NCBI RefSeq assembly: GCF_004053875.1
Contig: NZ_SBIP01000002.1
Coordinates: 806,001 to 870,000 of the forward strand
Origin: Neorhizobium lilium
GTDB lineage: Bacteria > Pseudomonadota > Alphaproteobacteria > Rhizobiales > Rhizobiaceae
Reading direction: 5' to 3'
DNA: 64,000 nt
The first letter of the stretch is position 1, and each line of letters begins with the position of its first letter. A program made the position numbers and the translations under genes. The notes under the pieces are model-generated. The model was not told the origin of the DNA. It saw only the letters and a program-made list of their open reading frames with translations, and did no database searches. Below are positions 7,587-15,085 of this stretch, in pieces.

Positions 7587-8810
7587 GTGATCCAATTTGC
7601 TCTTCTGTTCGGCTTGGGCTTTCTGAGCGCAGCATTGGTGGCCTTGCTGCTCGCGCCGGCCATTCACCGCCGGATCGTGCGATACACGGAAAACCGCATT
7701 CGGGCGACCATGCCCATCAGTCCGCAGGAAGTTCGCGCCCAGCGTGACATGGCGCGAGCCGTTTATGCGGCGGAAAACGCCCGCACTAAGCAGGAACTTG
7801 TCCGCGAGCGCGACCGCAATACCGATTTTCAACTGCGTCTGGATGCCTTGCTCTCGGACTTGAAGCGCCTGGAGGGCGAAAAACTCGAACTGAAGATGCG
7901 CATCGATGAGTTCGACGTGGCGGCCGCGGAGGCGCGGGCGCGGCTGCGGGAAGAAGACAGCTATATCCAGGAACTAAAGGCGGCGCTGTCCAAAGCAGAA
8001 GAGGCAGAGGCAGAAAGCGCGTCCCAGACCTACGAGCTTCGCCAGCAGCTCTTTCGCTTGACCTCGGACGCCGACAACTTCCGCATCGACCTCTCGACCC
8101 GTGACACGGAGATGGAAAATCTGAGGCTCCGGATGACAACGCTGCGCGACGAGCGGGAAAATCTCCGCACCGAGCTTCGCCAGCAGACGACGCGAGCCAA
8201 GGATGCGGAAACAAAGCTCGCCCAGGAAGAGGAGCGCGTGGCACGGCTCGACGACAGGCTGAACCGCGAGATTGCCGACCGCTCGGACAAGGAGGTGGCA
8301 CTCGAACGCCGGCTGCAGGAGATCGCCCGTCTGCGCGAACGACTGGGCATTTCGGCCGCGTCACCCGTTGAGAGCGGGATTGACGCAGGAAGGCCCGACA
8401 CTGCACTCCCGGTAGCCACACCAGCCCGCGACGAGGACGAAGACGTGGCCGTAGACAATGACATTGTTCCAGTAGCGCAGCCGGTGCCTCCCGCAGTGAA
8501 ACCTCAGGCAGCAGTCATCGGTGACGATGAAGTTGATGCGCGGATTGCCTCTCTTGCCGAAGACGCACGCAATCGCGCAACGGCTCTTTCCGAGCGACTG
8601 TTGAACAGCAAGAGCACCGCCAATGACGAGGCGCTACGCCAGGAGCTCGCTGTTATCGCCGCAAGCATGGTCGCCCTGACGGCCGCCAGCGAGGGCAAGG
8701 CATCCCCCATCCACCCCATCCTTTCAGGGCGGACCGGCAGCAGCGGCCGTGAAAGCCTTGCCGTCAAGGCGAAGAAGACGCTTTCAGCTCTCAACGGGGA
8801 GCCGATATAA
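7587..8810 (+). CDS. Membrane-anchored long coiled-coil protein
   Basis: I do not recognise a named family. The 407-residue protein starts from a GTG codon with a single N-terminal membrane helix (FALLFGLGFLSAALVALLLA), followed by RRIVRYTENRIRAT. From about residue 55 to 265 it is an uninterrupted charged coiled coil rich in Arg, Glu and Leu. A Pro/Val-rich linker follows, then a smaller helical region at about 310-380. This build suggests an inner-membrane-tethered cytoplasmic rod, perhaps a structural or cell-division scaffold (inference). Alphaproteobacteria carry similar unnamed proteins near this locus. It lies 127 bases after eipA on the same strand and converges on the RNA methylase gene. 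Confidence 0.75.
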   Translation: MIQFALLFGLGFLSAALVALLLAPAIHRRIVRYTENRIRATMPISPQEVRAQRDMARAVYAAENARTKQELVRERDRNTDFQLRLDALLSDLKRLEGEKLELKMRIDEFDVAAAEARARLREEDSYIQELKAALSKAEEAEAESASQTYELRQQLFRLTSDADNFRIDLSTRDTEMENLRLRMTTLRDERENLRTELRQQTTRAKDAETKLAQEEERVARLDDRLNREIADRSDKEVALERRLQEIARLRERLGISAASPVESGIDAGRPDTALPVATPARDEDEDVAVDNDIVPVAQPVPPAVKPQAAVIGDDEVDARIASLAEDARNRATALSERLLNSKSTANDEALRQELAVIAASMVALTAASEGKASPIHPILSGRTGSSGRESLAVKAKKTLSALNGEPI

Positions 8811-8825
8811 GGCAGCCGGTCTGGC

Positions 8826-9659
8826 TCAAGCGTTTTTAAGCCGCCCCTGGATCCTTGCGATCGTATAAAGCGCAATACCCGTTGCCGTCGCGGCATTGAG
8901 GCTGTCGAGGCCCGGCGCTTGCGCAATCCTGGCGGTTTGCAGGACAGAAAGAACGGAAGCCGGCAGCCCCTCGCCTTCCGTACCGGTGACCAGCGCCATG
9001 CGAGGATGTCCCGGCACTTGGCTTATCTCCAGCTCCCCGCCCGGAGACAGTCCCCAGATCGCGTATTCCTGTGCCGAAAGAGCGGTCAGAATATCGGTCA
9101 TGCTACCTGCGCGAACGTAGGGAACCGCAAGTACGGCCCCGACCGACACCCGCAACGCCTTGCGGTAGAGCGGGTCGCAGCAGGCATCGTCCAGCAGAAC
9201 CGCATCGGCGCCGAAGGCTGCGGCATTTCGGAAGATGGAGCCGATATTATCGTGATTGGAAATGCCGAAGGCAGCCACGACCAAGGCCTCTTGCGGAAGA
9301 CCGGCCAGCAGCTCGGACGACGTCCTGGCGGATACCCGACGCCCGAGCGCCAGCACGCCCCGATGCAGGTGAAAGCCCGCGATACGGTCGAGCACGTCTG
9401 ACGAGGCCACATAGACCGGCACCTCGGGCGGAAACTGCGCCAGGATCTCCGATACGCCCTCCACCCGGTTTTCGAGGAGAAGGATCTTTTCCGCCAGGAA
9501 CTGGTCGCCCCTGTCATGCGCCGCCGCCAGCATGCGCAGGACGACCGTTCCTTCAGCAATGAAGCGCCCCTCACCGCGCGTCAGATCCCGTTCGCGGACG
9601 CCGACGAATTCGGCAATCCGCGGATCGTCGGCATCCTCGATGCGGATGACGTTCGTCAC
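8826..9659 (-). CDS. SpoU/TrmH-family RNA 2'-O-methyltransferase
   Basis: This 277-residue methyltransferase has the SpoU/TrmH layout. The N-terminal L30e-like substrate-binding part (about 1-110) holds RFIAEGTVVLRML. The C-terminal SPOUT knot domain carries motif 1 (SNHDNIGSIFRNAAAFG, with the catalytic Asn-Arg), motif 2 (ALVTGTEGEGL) and motif 3 (LDSLNAATATGIALY). It methylates ribose 2'-OH in tRNA or rRNA using SAM; the exact target cannot be told from sequence. I place the start at the GTG at 9659, which overlaps the stop of the upstream gene by four bases (GTGA) and gives the family's short N-terminus. The longer open frame has no conserved residues. Confidence 0.88.
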   Translation of the reverse strand: MTNVIRIEDADDPRIAEFVGVRERDLTRGEGRFIAEGTVVLRMLAAAHDRGDQFLAEKILLLENRVEGVSEILAQFPPEVPVYVASSDVLDRIAGFHLHRGVLALGRRVSARTSSELLAGLPQEALVVAAFGISNHDNIGSIFRNAAAFGADAVLLDDACCDPLYRKALRVSVGAVLAVPYVRAGSMTDILTALSAQEYAIWGLSPGGELEISQVPGHPRMALVTGTEGEGLPASVLSVLQTARIAQAPGLDSLNAATATGIALYTIARIQGRLKNA

Positions 9660-10042
9660 TGGCCCGTGCTGACCGTCACGTCGGCAACGATGCGCCCGAC
9701 GGTAAGATCGAAGATGAACACCTTCTGGTCGCCGTCGAGCAGGCCGTAGAATACGAGCTGGCTGCCGGATAGGGACACGTCCTGGATATTGAAGCCGCCC
9801 GGCAGCGCGGCGGTTGCTGCAAGCGGATGATCGGCCGGGACGGCAAAGCTTCCGGAAGCGACCGTCGCCGGCGGTTGGGCCGGCCTTTGTGCGACCTTGT
9901 AGACAACGGCGGCGAGGACCGCCATAAAGCACACGAACAAGATCCCGCCCGAAACGAGCTGCAGCAGCACCATCTTCCGGCGGATCCTCTCCATTGCCGG
10001 ATCAAGCGGCTGTTCCTGTTCCTCGATCTCGGGTTGGGGCAT
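9656..10042 (-). CDS. Uncharacterised single-pass membrane protein
   Basis: This 128-residue protein has an acidic proline-rich N-terminus (MPQPEIEEQEQPLDP), then a basic stretch RIRRKMV, one membrane helix (VSGGILFVCFMAVLAAVVY) and a periplasmic C-terminal domain of about 75 residues. The tail pattern (VFYGLLDGDQKVFIFDLTVGRIVADV) resembles a small beta-rich domain. It may belong to the DUF6476-like group of alphaproteobacterial proteins, but I am not sure. The stop overlaps the GTG start of the RNA methylase gene by four bases, so the two are translationally coupled. The start at 10042 sits 30 bases from the divergent rluD gene. Confidence 0.75.
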   Translation of the reverse strand: MPQPEIEEQEQPLDPAMERIRRKMVLLQLVSGGILFVCFMAVLAAVVYKVAQRPAQPPATVASGSFAVPADHPLAATAALPGGFNIQDVSLSGSQLVFYGLLDGDQKVFIFDLTVGRIVADVTVSTGQ

Positions 10043-10072
10043 GGAGCGTCCTTGCAGTACATCGGATGTCTT

Positions 10073-11098
10073 ATGATCGAACCCTTTAAACAAGCTGAGG
10101 CTGCGAGGAAAGTCCTGACCGCGGCGGAAGATGCCGAAGGACGCCTGGATGCGTGGTTGACTGGCGTGCTGGCAGGCGAATATTCGCGTAGCCGCATCAA
10201 GGCGCTGATCGAACAGGGAGCGGTTAGCCTGAACGGCAAGGTGGTGACCGAGCCCAAGAAAAAGGTCTCGCCCGGAGACGACGTCGAGATCGTGCTACCC
10301 GAGCCGGAAGATCCGGAGCCCAAGGGCGAGGACATCCCGCTCGACGTGCTCTACGAGGACGAGGACCTGATCGTCATCGCCAAGCCTGCCGGACTGGTCG
10401 TGCATCCCGGTGCCGGCAACTGGACCGGCACACTGGTCAATGCCCTCATCCACCACTGCGGCGACAGTCTCTCCGGCATCGGCGGCGTCAAGCGCCCCGG
10501 CATCGTCCATCGTCTCGACAAGGAAACCAGCGGGGTCATGGTGGTTGCCAAGAATGACATCGCGCACCGCCACCTTGCCGACCAGTTCGCAGACCACGGC
10601 CGCACCGGCCCCTTGGAGCGCGCATACCAGGCGGTCGTCTGGGGCAGACCGGCCGGGTTGAAGGGCACGATCGACGCGCCGCTCGGCCGCTCCAACGCGG
10701 ATCGCACCAAACGGGCCGTGCAAAAGGAAGACAGTAGCGATTCGCGCGAGGCCATCACCCATTACCAGGTTGTCGAACGCTTCCAGGAGAAGCCCGATGC
10801 CACCTCGCTGGCGGCCCTGATCGAATGCCGGCTCGAAACCGGACGCACCCACCAGATCCGCGTGCATATGGCGCATGTCGGCAATCCGCTGATCGGCGAT
10901 CCGGAATATTCCGGCGGCTTCAAGACCAAGGCGAACCTGCTGCCCGAGCCAGCCAAGAGCGTCGTCAGCCGCTTCCCGCGCCAGGCGCTGCACGCCTTTC
11001 TGCTGGCATTTGAACATCCCCGCACCGGCAACGTGATGCAATTCGAGGCCCAGATGCCGCAAGATATGGCTGAACTGATCGAGGCGCTGCGGCAGTAG
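10073..11098 (+). CDS. rluD: 23S rRNA pseudouridine synthase, RluD/RluA family
   Basis: This enzyme isomerises uridines to pseudouridine in 23S rRNA. The 341-residue protein has an N-terminal S4 RNA-binding domain (about 20-85: GRLDAWLTG, SRSRIKALIEQGAVSLNGK) and the RluA-type catalytic domain. The catalytic Asp is in the GIVHRLDKETSGVMVVAK motif, and the LETGRTHQIRVHMAHVGNPLIGDPEY motif follows. The domain order and length fit RluD rather than the shorter RluA. The start is the ATG at 10073; the longer open frame upstream overlaps the divergent gene and has no conserved residues. The RluD assignment is by family, not by proven target. Confidence 0.9.
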   Translation: MIEPFKQAEAARKVLTAAEDAEGRLDAWLTGVLAGEYSRSRIKALIEQGAVSLNGKVVTEPKKKVSPGDDVEIVLPEPEDPEPKGEDIPLDVLYEDEDLIVIAKPAGLVVHPGAGNWTGTLVNALIHHCGDSLSGIGGVKRPGIVHRLDKETSGVMVVAKNDIAHRHLADQFADHGRTGPLERAYQAVVWGRPAGLKGTIDAPLGRSNADRTKRAVQKEDSSDSREAITHYQVVERFQEKPDATSLAALIECRLETGRTHQIRVHMAHVGNPLIGDPEYSGGFKTKANLLPEPAKSVVSRFPRQALHAFLLAFEHPRTGNVMQFEAQMPQDMAELIEALRQ

Positions 11099-11106
11099 CC
11101 ATCGGC

Positions 11107-11976
11107 CTATGTGCATGTCACTGTACGTCGGCGCATGTCTCCGCCGACATGGCAGGCGACCGCTCCCATCACGATCCCGCCGCCGATCATGGTTGCATAG
11201 TCCACGTGTTCTCCGAGGAAGAGCCAGACCCACAATGGGGCGAGTGGCGCATCGAGCGACCCGATCAGCGCGGTCTCGACCGGCGAAAGCAGGCGCGCTC
11301 CACTCAACAGCAGGCTTATCCCCAATGCAAAACCGAGGATGCCGAAGCAGGCGACGATCAGGATATCCCGCCCCGATGCCGCCAGAGGTTCCGCAAAGGG
11401 CAGAGCGGCAAGGGCGCTGAAGATCGCCGCCAGCGCCGCTGAAGGCATTACAGGCTGCTCCGGATAGCGCCGCACCAGCACCGTCGTCAGCGCGACGCTG
11501 ACGGTCATCGCAAAAGCAAAAAGATCGCCGAGCAAGCCACCAGCCTCACCGACCCCCACCATGAACACGACACCTGCCAGCGCCACGATACTGGCCAGCA
11601 GTGCGCTGCGGCCCGGCCGTTCTCCCAGCAAGATCAACCCGAGACCGGCCGATACGAAGGGGCAGGTGGCAAAGATAATCGATACATGCGCGACGCTGGT
11701 TGCCTTGAGGGCCGCGATGAAGAACGTCATGCCGATAGCTGTCACGGCGGCAACCAGAAGAGCCGGCCACTTCATACTAGAGAATTGCCTGAAACCGTGT
11801 TTTGGCGACCCAATAAATAGAACGACGAGCAGCGCCAGGCCGCCGGCAAGGCCGCGCCAGAAGACGATCGTCACACTGTCGAGCACAACAAGACGGGCCA
11901 TCAAGCCCGCCGTGCTGAGCACGACCGTGGAGACGAATATGAGGATCAGGCCGAGAACATGAGGTTGCAACTTCAT
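11107..11976 (-). CDS. EamA/DMT-family transporter
   Basis: This 289-residue inner-membrane protein has ten predicted hydrophobic segments in two EamA repeats, beginning VLGLILIFVSTVVLSTAGLMAR and with the second repeat near LLGDLFAFAMTVSVALTTVLVRR. The motif FWRGLAGGLALLV at the start and LDAPLAPLWVWLFLGE near the end are typical of drug/metabolite transporters that export amino acids or small metabolites. The substrate cannot be read. It is divergent from a WYL-type regulator whose intergenic region carries an inverted repeat, so this transporter is the probable target of that regulator. The start at 11976 (MKLQPHV) begins just before the first helix. Confidence 0.88.
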   Translation of the reverse strand: MKLQPHVLGLILIFVSTVVLSTAGLMARLVVLDSVTIVFWRGLAGGLALLVVLFIGSPKHGFRQFSSMKWPALLVAAVTAIGMTFFIAALKATSVAHVSIIFATCPFVSAGLGLILLGERPGRSALLASIVALAGVVFMVGVGEAGGLLGDLFAFAMTVSVALTTVLVRRYPEQPVMPSAALAAIFSALAALPFAEPLAASGRDILIVACFGILGFALGISLLLSGARLLSPVETALIGSLDAPLAPLWVWLFLGEHVDYATMIGGGIVMGAVACHVGGDMRRRTVTCT

Positions 11977-12023
11977 GGCAGTCTCCACAGGAAAGAGATC
12001 TGCCTGAGCTACTAGATTGCTGC

Positions 12024-12039
12024 TGACAACATCCTGTCA
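12024..12039. promoter_or_regulatory. Inverted repeat, candidate operator of the WYL regulator
   Basis: TGACA-N6-TGTCA lies in the 100-base gap between the divergent EamA transporter and the WYL regulator gene. Its place between regulator and probable target makes it the best operator candidate. Only the symmetry and position support it. Confidence 0.5.
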
Positions 12040-12076
12040 ACAGTGTTGAGTGGGACGGTGCCGTGGAGTATCCCCA

Positions 12077-12775
12077 ATGCCGAATCCAGGTCGCATGTTT
12101 GAAGTCGTGCAGATGCTGCGCGCCTCCCGTTTTCCGCTGACGGCAGACGCGATTGCGGCACGTCTTGAGGTGACCAAGCGCACCGTCTACCGTGACATAG
12201 CCGCATTGCAGGTGGCGGGTGTTCCAATCGAAGGCGCCGCCGGCATCGGCTACGTCATGCGGACGGGTTACGATCTCCCGCCTCTGATGTTCACTCCGGA
12301 AGAGATCGAGGCGATCAGCGTCGGCCTCTCGCTCATCGCGCGGACAGGAGATCACAGCCTTGGAATGGCTGGCAAGAGCGTGCTGTCGAAAATCCATGCC
12401 GTTCGGCCGACGCACCAACCGTCGATAGACCAGACACATCTCATCGTTTCACCTTGGCATTCCATTCCCGCAGCCCATTTCGATTTGCGTAGCCTGCGCA
12501 GAGCAATTCGCGACGAGCGAAAGCTCAGACTGCATTACCGCGATGGCGCTGGCCAATTCACTGAGCGGGCCGTTTGCCCGCTAGCCGTCGTTTACTACAT
12601 CGACGGCATACTGCTGGCCGGCTTCTGCGAGCTCCGTCAGGACTTTCGCCACTTCCGCCATGATCGCATCGAAGCCTGCGAACCTCTCGACGATTTCTTC
12701 AAGGGGAATGGCGACAGGCTCAGAAAGAAATGGCAGCAGTCTCACGACCTGTTCAGCGAGTGCGTTCCGCGCTGA
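12077..12775 (+). CDS. YafY-type transcriptional regulator (HTH_11 + WYL)
   Basis: This 232-residue regulator has an N-terminal HTH_11 winged helix (about 1-60: MFEVVQMLRASRFPLTADA, then RLEVTKRTVYRDIAALQVAGVPIEG) and a C-terminal WYL domain (about 140-220) with FDLRSLRRAIRDERKLRLHYRDGAG and the Arg-containing region near DFRHFRHDRIEA. WYL domains sense ligands, often nucleic acid or small metabolites. The start at 12077 is an ATG leading directly into the helix-turn-helix. The gene faces an EamA transporter across 100 bases, the usual layout for a local regulator-target pair. The ligand is unknown. Confidence 0.88.
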   Translation: MPNPGRMFEVVQMLRASRFPLTADAIAARLEVTKRTVYRDIAALQVAGVPIEGAAGIGYVMRTGYDLPPLMFTPEEIEAISVGLSLIARTGDHSLGMAGKSVLSKIHAVRPTHQPSIDQTHLIVSPWHSIPAAHFDLRSLRRAIRDERKLRLHYRDGAGQFTERAVCPLAVVYYIDGILLAGFCELRQDFRHFRHDRIEACEPLDDFFKGNGDRLRKKWQQSHDLFSECVPR

Positions 12776-13005
12776 AGATGCAATCTATTGCGTACAAGGC
12801 GCCAACTTCACCAAGTTTCAAGCAATGCTGAACAACCCTCGCAACACCTGCGCTTCAGGCGATCTATCTCCCCTATGGGTTACTCCATAGCCGACTTTTG
12901 GATAGTCTCCTGCATCTTTCGAAAGGAGGGCTGTCGCAATATAAACAAATCGCTTGCATAATTACGGGCCTGCTACCGTTCGCGGAGATCTGAGGATGGA
13001 CCGAA

Positions 13006-13791
13006 ATGCAGGCGAACATACGAAAATTCATCTTCGGCGATCTCCAAACGATCGAAGGATATATCGATCCGCCGGATGCTTTGGTGTTCCTGTCGCTCTT
13101 GCGATTTCAGACCAAGAAGAGTTTCGGCGGCGGCATCGCCGAAATCGGCGTCTACTACGGCAGATCATATTTCCTGTTGAAGAAGCTGATCGGAGAGAAC
13201 GGCAGGCTGCTTGCGATCGACTTGTTCGACATGGACGTGCAGCCGAACGGTACGCCCGCTCAGTATCAGCGATTTCTCGATAACGGCAAGAAGTTGGGGC
13301 TCCCCGTCGATGAGAACCTCATCATCAAGGGTGACAGCACAGTGCTTCAACCAAGCGAGATTACGGACATGATCGGCGAGGCGCGCTTCTTCAGCATCGA
13401 CGGCGGCCACATGCTTCGGCATGTGAAGGCGGATAGCGAACTCGCCATGGAAACACTTGCAGATCACGGGATCATCGCCTTCGACGACACGTTCAATCCG
13501 GCATGGCCGGAAGTAACGGTCGCAGTTGCAGATTTCCTGCGTGACCAGCAAGGAAAATTCTCCGCCTTCTGCATGACCAAATACAAGACCTATGTCTGCC
13601 GTAGCGACTTTCTCGATATCTATTGCCGGGCAATAGCTGAATCTCCCGACCTCAAGGCCTTCGAGCACGTCCGCACGGACTTCCTTGGTTCGACGGCAGT
13701 ACGATTGAACAATCCCTTGGCCCGCCGAATGGTCTATGAACTCATGAACCATACGGGGATGCGAGCGCTTTCCGAGCGGGTTTACCGCTGA
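13006..13791 (+). CDS. Class I SAM-dependent methyltransferase (TylF/Methyltransf_24-like)
   Basis: This 261-residue protein has a Rossmann-type methyltransferase core. A glycine-containing motif I lies in GGGIAEIGVYYGRSYFLLK (about 42-60), an acidic strand in RLLAIDLFDMD (about 67-77), and FFSIDGGHMLRHVKADSELA with LADHGIIAFDDTF (about 125-165). The SIDGGH plus DD pattern matches the metal-dependent, TylF/Methyltransf_24-like group, which often methylate sugars or cap surface glycans. The target is not known. The gene stands alone, 230 bases after the WYL regulator and 190 before rpoH. A weak hairpin (CTATGG-N6-CCATAG at 12873-12890) lies upstream. Confidence 0.82.
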   Translation: MQANIRKFIFGDLQTIEGYIDPPDALVFLSLLRFQTKKSFGGGIAEIGVYYGRSYFLLKKLIGENGRLLAIDLFDMDVQPNGTPAQYQRFLDNGKKLGLPVDENLIIKGDSTVLQPSEITDMIGEARFFSIDGGHMLRHVKADSELAMETLADHGIIAFDDTFNPAWPEVTVAVADFLRDQQGKFSAFCMTKYKTYVCRSDFLDIYCRAIAESPDLKAFEHVRTDFLGSTAVRLNNPLARRMVYELMNHTGMRALSERVYR

Positions 13792-13844
13792 TGAAGATCG
13801 GACATCCATAAGCAAATTGTAATGCTATAACAGATCCGTGATCT

Positions 13845-13873
13845 CTTGAATCACGCTTCTGCCGTACTTATCT
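13845..13873 (+). promoter_or_regulatory. Candidate housekeeping-type promoter of rpoH
   Basis: CTTGAA-N17-TTATCT resembles the rhizobial sigma-70 pattern CTTGAC-N17-CTATAT and lies about 110 bases before the rpoH start, upstream of a second, EcfG-like promoter. The -35 element also fits an RpoH-type CTTGAA box. Pattern evidence only. Confidence 0.4.
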
Positions 13874-13898
13874 CATACCCGGATTGGTGTGGGGTCGG

Positions 13899-13923
13899 GG
13901 AACGATCCGCGCCACTTTCGGTT
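13899..13923 (+). promoter_or_regulatory. Candidate EcfG/RpoE2 promoter of rpoH
   Basis: GGAAC-N17-GTT ends 61 bases before the rpoH ATG. This is the general-stress sigma factor pattern. If real, it places heat-shock sigma factor synthesis under the general stress response. Confidence 0.6.
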
Positions 13924-13984
13924 CGCCTCCAGCATGTATCGCTCATTCGAGAGGGAGCCGACAACGTTCGGAAAGGGGTGCTTT

Positions 13985-14887
13985 ATGGCCCGCAATAATT
14001 TGCCTTCAATTACCGCCGGCGAAGCCGGTCTCAATCGTTACCTGGATGAGATCCGCAAGTTTCCCATGCTGGAGCCCCAGCAGGAATACATGCTCGCGAA
14101 GCGCTATGCCGAGCATGGCGACCGCGACGCCGCGCACAAGCTGGTGACAAGCCATCTGCGTCTCGTGGCAAAGATCGCCATGGGTTATCGCGGCTATGGC
14201 CTGCCGATCGGCGAAGTCGTGTCCGAAGGCAATGTCGGCCTCATGCAGGCCGTCAAGAAATTCGACCCGGAGCGCGGCTTCCGCCTGGCGACCTATGCCA
14301 TGTGGTGGATCAAGGCTTCGATCCAGGAATATATCCTGAGATCCTGGTCGCTCGTGAAAATGGGCACCACCGCCAACCAGAAGCGGCTGTTCTTCAACCT
14401 GCGCCGCCTCAAGGGCCGCATTCAGGCCATCGATGAAGGCGACCTGAAGCCCGACCAGGTGAAGGAGATCGCAACGACGCTGAAAGTGTCCGAGGAAGAG
14501 GTCATCTCGATGAACCGCCGCCTCTCCGGCGACGCTTCGCTCAATGCCCCGATCCGGGCGAGCGAAGGCGAAGCCGGCCAGTGGCAGGATTGGCTAGTCG
14601 ATGAGCATGAGACCCAGGAACAGACCCTGATCGAGCAGGACGAGCTGGAAACCCGCCGTCGGATGCTGAGCAAAGCGCTGAGCGTGCTCAACGACCGCGA
14701 ACGGCGGATTTTTGAGGCCCGCCGGCTTTCCGAAGATCCGGTGACGCTGGAAGAACTCTCGTCCGAGTTCGACATCAGTCGCGAACGCGTCCGGCAGATC
14801 GAGGTCCGCGCTTTCGAAAAGGTTCAGGAGGCCGTCCAGAAGGAAGCCCTGGCCCAAGCCACCGCGCTTCGCGTCGTGGACGCCTGA
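13985..14887 (+). CDS. rpoH: Heat-shock sigma factor RpoH
   Basis: This alternative sigma-32 factor directs RNA polymerase to heat-shock and stress promoters. The 300-residue protein contains region 1.2 (LNRYLDEIRKFPMLEPQQEY), region 2 (HKLVTSHLRLVAKIAMGYRGYGLP, GNVGLMQAVKKFDPERGFRLATYAMWWI with the -10-recognition segment), the RpoH box-like QKRLFFNLRRLKG, and region 4 with the DISRERVRQIEVRAFEKVQ helix-turn-helix. I chose the ATG at 13985 because MARNNLP is the usual start. Rhizobia carry one to three rpoH genes; the neighbourhood (ctrA, purA) corresponds to rpoH1 in Sinorhizobium as I recall it. Two candidate promoters precede it, and a strong terminator follows. Confidence 0.96.
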   Translation: MARNNLPSITAGEAGLNRYLDEIRKFPMLEPQQEYMLAKRYAEHGDRDAAHKLVTSHLRLVAKIAMGYRGYGLPIGEVVSEGNVGLMQAVKKFDPERGFRLATYAMWWIKASIQEYILRSWSLVKMGTTANQKRLFFNLRRLKGRIQAIDEGDLKPDQVKEIATTLKVSEEEVISMNRRLSGDASLNAPIRASEGEAGQWQDWLVDEHETQEQTLIEQDELETRRRMLSKALSVLNDRERRIFEARRLSEDPVTLEELSSEFDISRERVRQIEVRAFEKVQEAVQKEALAQATALRVVDA

Positions 14888-14916
14888 CGCCTGATCCGTC
14901 AACCCACTACATCCGC

Positions 14917-14950
14917 AGCCCGCGTGCCAAACTGGCCCGCGGGCTTTTTT
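14917..14950 (+). terminator. Rho-independent terminator of rpoH
   Basis: The stem AGCCCGCG-t-GCCA / TGGC-c-CGCGGGCT with loop AAC is followed by T6. It begins 30 bases after the rpoH stop. Confidence 0.93.
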
Positions 14951-15019
14951 GCGCTTACAGCCGCTGAAGCCTGGGCGTTGGCCGTGACCTTCTTCGTCGT
15001 CGCCAGTTTGCAATACGCA

Positions 15020-15052
15020 AATGGCGCGGGAACAACCTGTTCCCGCGCCATT
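15020..15052 (-). terminator. Strong hairpin after the Pro/Ala/Glu-rich protein gene
   Basis: A perfect 15-bp stem with a 3-base loop (AATGGCGCGGGAACA / TGTTCCCGCGCCATT). It lies 34 bases past the stop of the minus-strand gene at 15086 and facing the rpoH terminator. On the minus strand it is followed only by TTTG, so it may be a weak terminator or an mRNA 3'-end stabiliser. Confidence 0.65.
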
Positions 15053-15085
15053 GTCATGGAATATTCGTCGATAAGATGATTGTGC

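Noticed and set aside
12873..12890. CTATGG-N6-CCATAG hairpin after the WYL regulator gene
   Set aside because: Short stem with no T-run, about 100 bases past the stop; not enough for a terminator call.
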